Assembly (NCBI GenBank): GCA_902788365.1
Contig: CADAJN010000011.1
Location: 20,223-84,222, forward strand
Reading direction: 5' to 3'
DNA: 64,000 bases
From: an uncultured Pseudomonadota bacterium
GTDB taxonomy: Bacteria; Pseudomonadota; Alphaproteobacteria; RF32; CAG-239
Made by a program: the position numbers and the translations under genes. How positions within the stretch are numbered: the stretch's first letter is position 1; each line of letters opens with the position of its first letter. A model generated the notes under the pieces. That model made no database searches. It saw only the letters and a list, made by a program, of their open reading frames with translations, and was not told where the DNA came from. This document shows, piece after piece, positions 61,441 through 64,000 of this stretch.

Positions 61441-62430
61441 ATGGGCAAAATATTTTTTAAGATTATTGTTTTGTTTCTGGCTTTGTTCCTAAGTAATCAA
61501 GCCCGATGCGCCGATTCTAATAATTCTATGGTGCAAAGAGAAGAGTTTTTGGGAGATAAATTGACCGTTGTCGGTTTACCGGACTTTCTGCCGTTTTCAC
61601 AATATGTAAAAGATGGTAGCCGCATGCAACTGCACAATGTGTTTTGGCAACCGTTACAAAAGGCATTGCAAAAATACAGATTAAAATTATACGCACCGCT
61701 TTTTATATCAATGGATGAGTGTGATTATGTGCCGCTTATCGTTGGCATGCGGGAAGGCAAATATCATCTGTTTTTGGGAGCTTATTCCGATACTAAGAAG
61801 TTTTCCGGTATTGTGCCGATTTATCCGGCGGTGATTTCTAATCCGATTCATATTATAGGATTGGCCGAAATGCCGGATAAAGTCAAAGAAATTAAAGATT
61901 TGCAAAAATTGCACGGTGTGGTTTGCGATTGTGAATATTTCAGTGATTTTGCCATGCGCAAAATAAATGATTTGAAAGTAGAGCATGTGGCAACGGCTTA
62001 TGACGCCTACGAAAAACTTTTTACCGGCAAAGCCGACTATTTAATCGGCAGTTGGTATTATAATCGCATCATGTCCAGCCAATACGGCTTGGAAAGATAT
62101 TTGTCGGCATCTAAAAAACCGCTGTTTAAAATTCCGGTTTTCATGTCTATGTCTAAATTGACGCCGAAATTATCCGAATATATTAAAATGTTTCAAAAAA
62201 TTTTGGCTGATCCGCAATTTTCAACGGATATTAAAAATGAAATTTTGCGTGAAGTGGAAACTCAGGTGCAAAAAAATATCGGTGTTGTGCCGCCGTCTTT
62301 TGCTCCGCAAGAGCAAGATGCTGTCTCAAAAGAAGAAGATGAAACAAGTGAAGAAGTTGAAATTAAAGGCCGCGTTATTGAACAACAAACGCAGCAAAAG
62401 TCAATAGAAGAAGTATTAGAGGGAATATAG
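61441..62430 (+). CDS. Periplasmic solute-binding-like protein
   Basis: 329 residues: signal peptide (ILFLALFLSNQARCA-type; cleavage near RCA-DS), then a fold similar to family 3 solute-binding proteins (KLTVVGLPDFLPFSQYV ... YEKLFTGKADYLIGSWY). A charged ~50 residue tail. No permease genes adjacent. Confidence 0.75.
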   Translation: MGKIFFKIIVLFLALFLSNQARCADSNNSMVQREEFLGDKLTVVGLPDFLPFSQYVKDGSRMQLHNVFWQPLQKALQKYRLKLYAPLFISMDECDYVPLIVGMREGKYHLFLGAYSDTKKFSGIVPIYPAVISNPIHIIGLAEMPDKVKEIKDLQKLHGVVCDCEYFSDFAMRKINDLKVEHVATAYDAYEKLFTGKADYLIGSWYYNRIMSSQYGLERYLSASKKPLFKIPVFMSMSKLTPKLSEYIKMFQKILADPQFSTDIKNEILREVETQVQKNIGVVPPSFAPQEQDAVSKEEDETSEEVEIKGRVIEQQTQQKSIEEVLEGI

Positions 62431-62442
62431 GAGAATAATTAA

Positions 62443-63108
62443 ATGGTGCTTTTGGTTCATAACAGCGTGTTGCCGCAATGTCGCAAAATCAGAGTGATTA
62501 TGGCGGAAAAAAAGATGTTGTTCGTGTTAAAAGAAGAAAATCCGTGGCGCTTGTCTAAAGATATTATGAAAATCAATCCGGCCGGAGAATTGCCGATATT
62601 TATTTTTGACGGTAACATCATTGCCGGCAACTATGCAATTACGGAATTTTTGGAAGAAACATACACACAAAATCGATTGATTCAGGGCAATAATAAAGAA
62701 AGAGCCGAGATTCGTCGGTTGACGGATTGGTTTGATAATAAGTTTTATCGTGATGTTTATCAATATATTGCCGGTGAGAAAATATATAAACGTTTTGTGT
62801 TGCATCAGCCGCCTGAATCAAAACGTATTAAGGCCGGCGTCAATAATTTGCGTTTTCATCTGGAATATATTGATTGGATTGTAGAGCGTAACAATTACTT
62901 GGTAGGTAGTGAACTTTCGTTGGCAGATATCAGTGCAGCCGCGCAATTATCTGTGATAGATTATTTGGGCGATGTGCCGTGGGAAGATTTTAAAAATGCC
63001 AAATTATGGTATTCCAAAATTAAATCTCGCCCGAGCTTTAAAGAAATATTAAATGACCGAATTAAAGGCATTTATCCGTCAAAACACTATGAGGATTTGG
63101 ATTTTTAA
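62443..63108 (+). CDS. Glutathione S-transferase-like protein
   Basis: 221 residues: N-terminal thioredoxin-like domain with NPAGELPIF and the C-terminal helical domain ending in YLVGSELSLADISAAAQLSVIDYLG. Similar to GST and SspA. Confidence 0.88.
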   Translation: MVLLVHNSVLPQCRKIRVIMAEKKMLFVLKEENPWRLSKDIMKINPAGELPIFIFDGNIIAGNYAITEFLEETYTQNRLIQGNNKERAEIRRLTDWFDNKFYRDVYQYIAGEKIYKRFVLHQPPESKRIKAGVNNLRFHLEYIDWIVERNNYLVGSELSLADISAAAQLSVIDYLGDVPWEDFKNAKLWYSKIKSRPSFKEILNDRIKGIYPSKHYEDLDF

Positions 63109-63109
63109 G

Positions 63110-63574
63110 ATGAAATATCAAATATGTTTAGGTTTGTTTGTGGTTTTAGAGCTGTTAAGTGCCTGTTCAAAGGGACAGGGGCAGATTATTTATAATTGGT
63201 CTCGTGAAAAAACCGGAGTCGCCAAGTTTTCGCGCGATCACTCCGAATGTTTGAAAGAAGCCGAAGGGTGGTTTCATTGGCCGGATATCGGTAACTGGTT
63301 TTATACGGAAGAATATCGCTATGATATTCATGTGGATTGGCATAAAGAAAAAGGTATTTGGGCCAGCTATGTGCCATATACCGGTGCTGACCCGATTCTG
63401 GTTAACTCTATTCGTGACAATTCCCGTTCCGATCCGAAGACTTACCGATTGTGTATGGAAAAGAAAGGATATTGGCATCGTAATTATGATTTGCCGACAA
63501 CGACTAATATCTTTGTATATAAACCGCAAAAGCCGACAGACCATGTGCCGCTCAGTGAATTGAATTACTATTAA
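63110..63574 (+). CDS. Predicted lipoprotein
   Basis: 154 residues, starting MKYQICLGLFVVLELLSAC with the lipobox LSAC. The mature part is aromatic-rich and unrecognised. The frame is open upstream inside the GST gene but this ATG gives the lipoprotein signal. Confidence 0.75.
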   Translation: MKYQICLGLFVVLELLSACSKGQGQIIYNWSREKTGVAKFSRDHSECLKEAEGWFHWPDIGNWFYTEEYRYDIHVDWHKEKGIWASYVPYTGADPILVNSIRDNSRSDPKTYRLCMEKKGYWHRNYDLPTTTNIFVYKPQKPTDHVPLSELNYY

Positions 63575-63605
63575 AAGCAGTTGTAATTAGCCTTAAATAA
63601 AATGT

Positions 63606-63645
63606 AACCGAGTCGAAAACATTTGTAAGTTTGCGACTCGGTTTT
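63606..63645 (+). terminator. Intrinsic terminator
   Basis: AACCGAGTCG / CGACTCGGTT stem followed by TTTTG. The following 63650-63835 is very AT-rich with no gene. Confidence 0.8.
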
Positions 63646-63835
63646 GCGGTCTATATATAATAAGTGTATTTGAGATCAAATTGAGTATTGCGTATAAAAT
63701 ATACACAAAATATCAAAAAAATATAATACGATATAATATATTGTATTTGCGAAATAAAATGCTATATTTTAAAAATATTTGCAATCGCTATACCCAATAA
63801 AATAAAAAAAATAGAAAAATAATAAAAAAAAGGTG

Positions 63836-63864
63836 TTGACAAGAGGGAAAGGATAGATTATAAG
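63836..63864 (+). promoter_or_regulatory. Strong promoter of a probable rRNA transcript
   Basis: Perfect TTGACA, 17 nt, TATAAG, preceded by A-rich tracts (63800-63832) that look like an UP element. Confidence 0.75.
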
Positions 63865-63983
63865 ACACATCACCGACCGCGAGACGGGGAGTTAAGCGGG
63901 ATAGCCTTGCGGGGCCGAAAGGTTGGAGGGGCAGTTATAAAACATCGTGGATAAAGAAAAAGAGGATATGCGGACGGTATATG

Positions 63984-64000
63984 AGCACATTAAGAGTGCA
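63984..64000 (+). rRNA. Probable 5' end of 23S rRNA (partial)
   Basis: The last bases, AGCACATTAAGAGTGCA, resemble the start of alphaproteobacterial 23S rRNA (from memory, AAGTGNCATTAAGGGCATTTGG and similar). A ~110 nt structured leader separates it from the promoter at 63836. Neither 16S nor spacer tRNAs lie upstream. Cut by the window edge, so this rests on ~17 bases. Confidence 0.5.

Noticed and set aside
63650..63835. Further toxin module or gene in the AT-rich gap
   Set aside because: No ORF with an SD and no paired promoters or terminators; it looks like upstream DNA of the rRNA promoter.

Overview
The window is chromosomal DNA from an alphaproteobacterium, probably an uncultured host- or gut-associated lineage near the Rickettsiales/Holosporales/Rhodospirillales grade. 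Evidence: the F0 ATP synthase cluster order atpI-atpB-atpE-atpF'-atpF with a split b/b' pair, the addB-addA-trxA order, a DciA plus DsbA-like pair next to xerD, RpoH-type sigma, scattered short palindromic repeats of the kind seen in Rickettsia-like genomes, and what looks like a 23S rRNA gene with its own promoter and no 16S gene in front of it. The species cannot be named from the sequence alone.

Layout. 1-1250: codon-atypical membrane protein and palindromic repeats. 1.3-8.7 kb: gyrB, two unknown genes, ychF, ligA. 8.7-12.1 kb: accessory stretch with an HTH gene, a pseudoknotted ncRNA, an orphan beta-rich gene, a candidate type I toxin-antitoxin (TA) module, a duplicated 3' end of ligA, a possibly frameshifted membrane protein and another codon-atypical membrane protein. 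12.2-30.4 kb: housekeeping (truB-rpsO-pnp, GT8 glycosyltransferase, infC, F0 ATP synthase, DsbA-like, dciA, xerD, aroK, rdgB, addB-addA, trxA). 30.4-32.9 kb: giant hairpin, tandem repeats and a secreted Cys-rich protein. 33-46.9 kb: rplQ, tyrS, degenerate AnmK, an ABC exporter whose second gene is a three-domain fusion, CDF transporter, histidine kinase, degenerate Bax-like protein, NFU scaffold, DUF2333-like protein, murJ. 47-47.4 kb: repeat array. 47.5-54.8 kb: unknown helical protein, parE, second ncRNA, acidic protein, rluD, rpoH, fba. 54.9-55.5 kb: third ncRNA followed by a second TA module. 55.5-63.6 kb: ABC exporter, LOG, tgt, J-domain protein with a MinD-like ATPase, solute-binding-like protein, GST, lipoprotein. 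63.8 kb to end: strong promoter and probable 5' end of 23S rRNA.

The most novel content lies in the gaps. (1) Two paralogous loci (10.23-10.55 kb and 55.16-55.50 kb) each encode a 20-21 residue hydrophobic basic peptide with a sequestered ribosome binding site, plus a divergently oriented antisense promoter and terminator covering the first ~75 nt of the peptide mRNA: the architecture of a type I toxin-antitoxin system. (2) Three independent ncRNAs (9.0-9.16, 50.45-50.64 and 54.94-55.12 kb) have sigma70 promoters, a 5' hairpin, an H-type pseudoknot whose 7-8 bp helix changes sequence on both sides in each copy, and an intrinsic terminator. Two of the three ncRNAs sit close to the two TA modules. 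(3) The 8.63-10.55 kb stretch is bracketed by ligA and a diverged copy of ligA's last 36 codons, the signature of an island that replaced a gene's 3' end.
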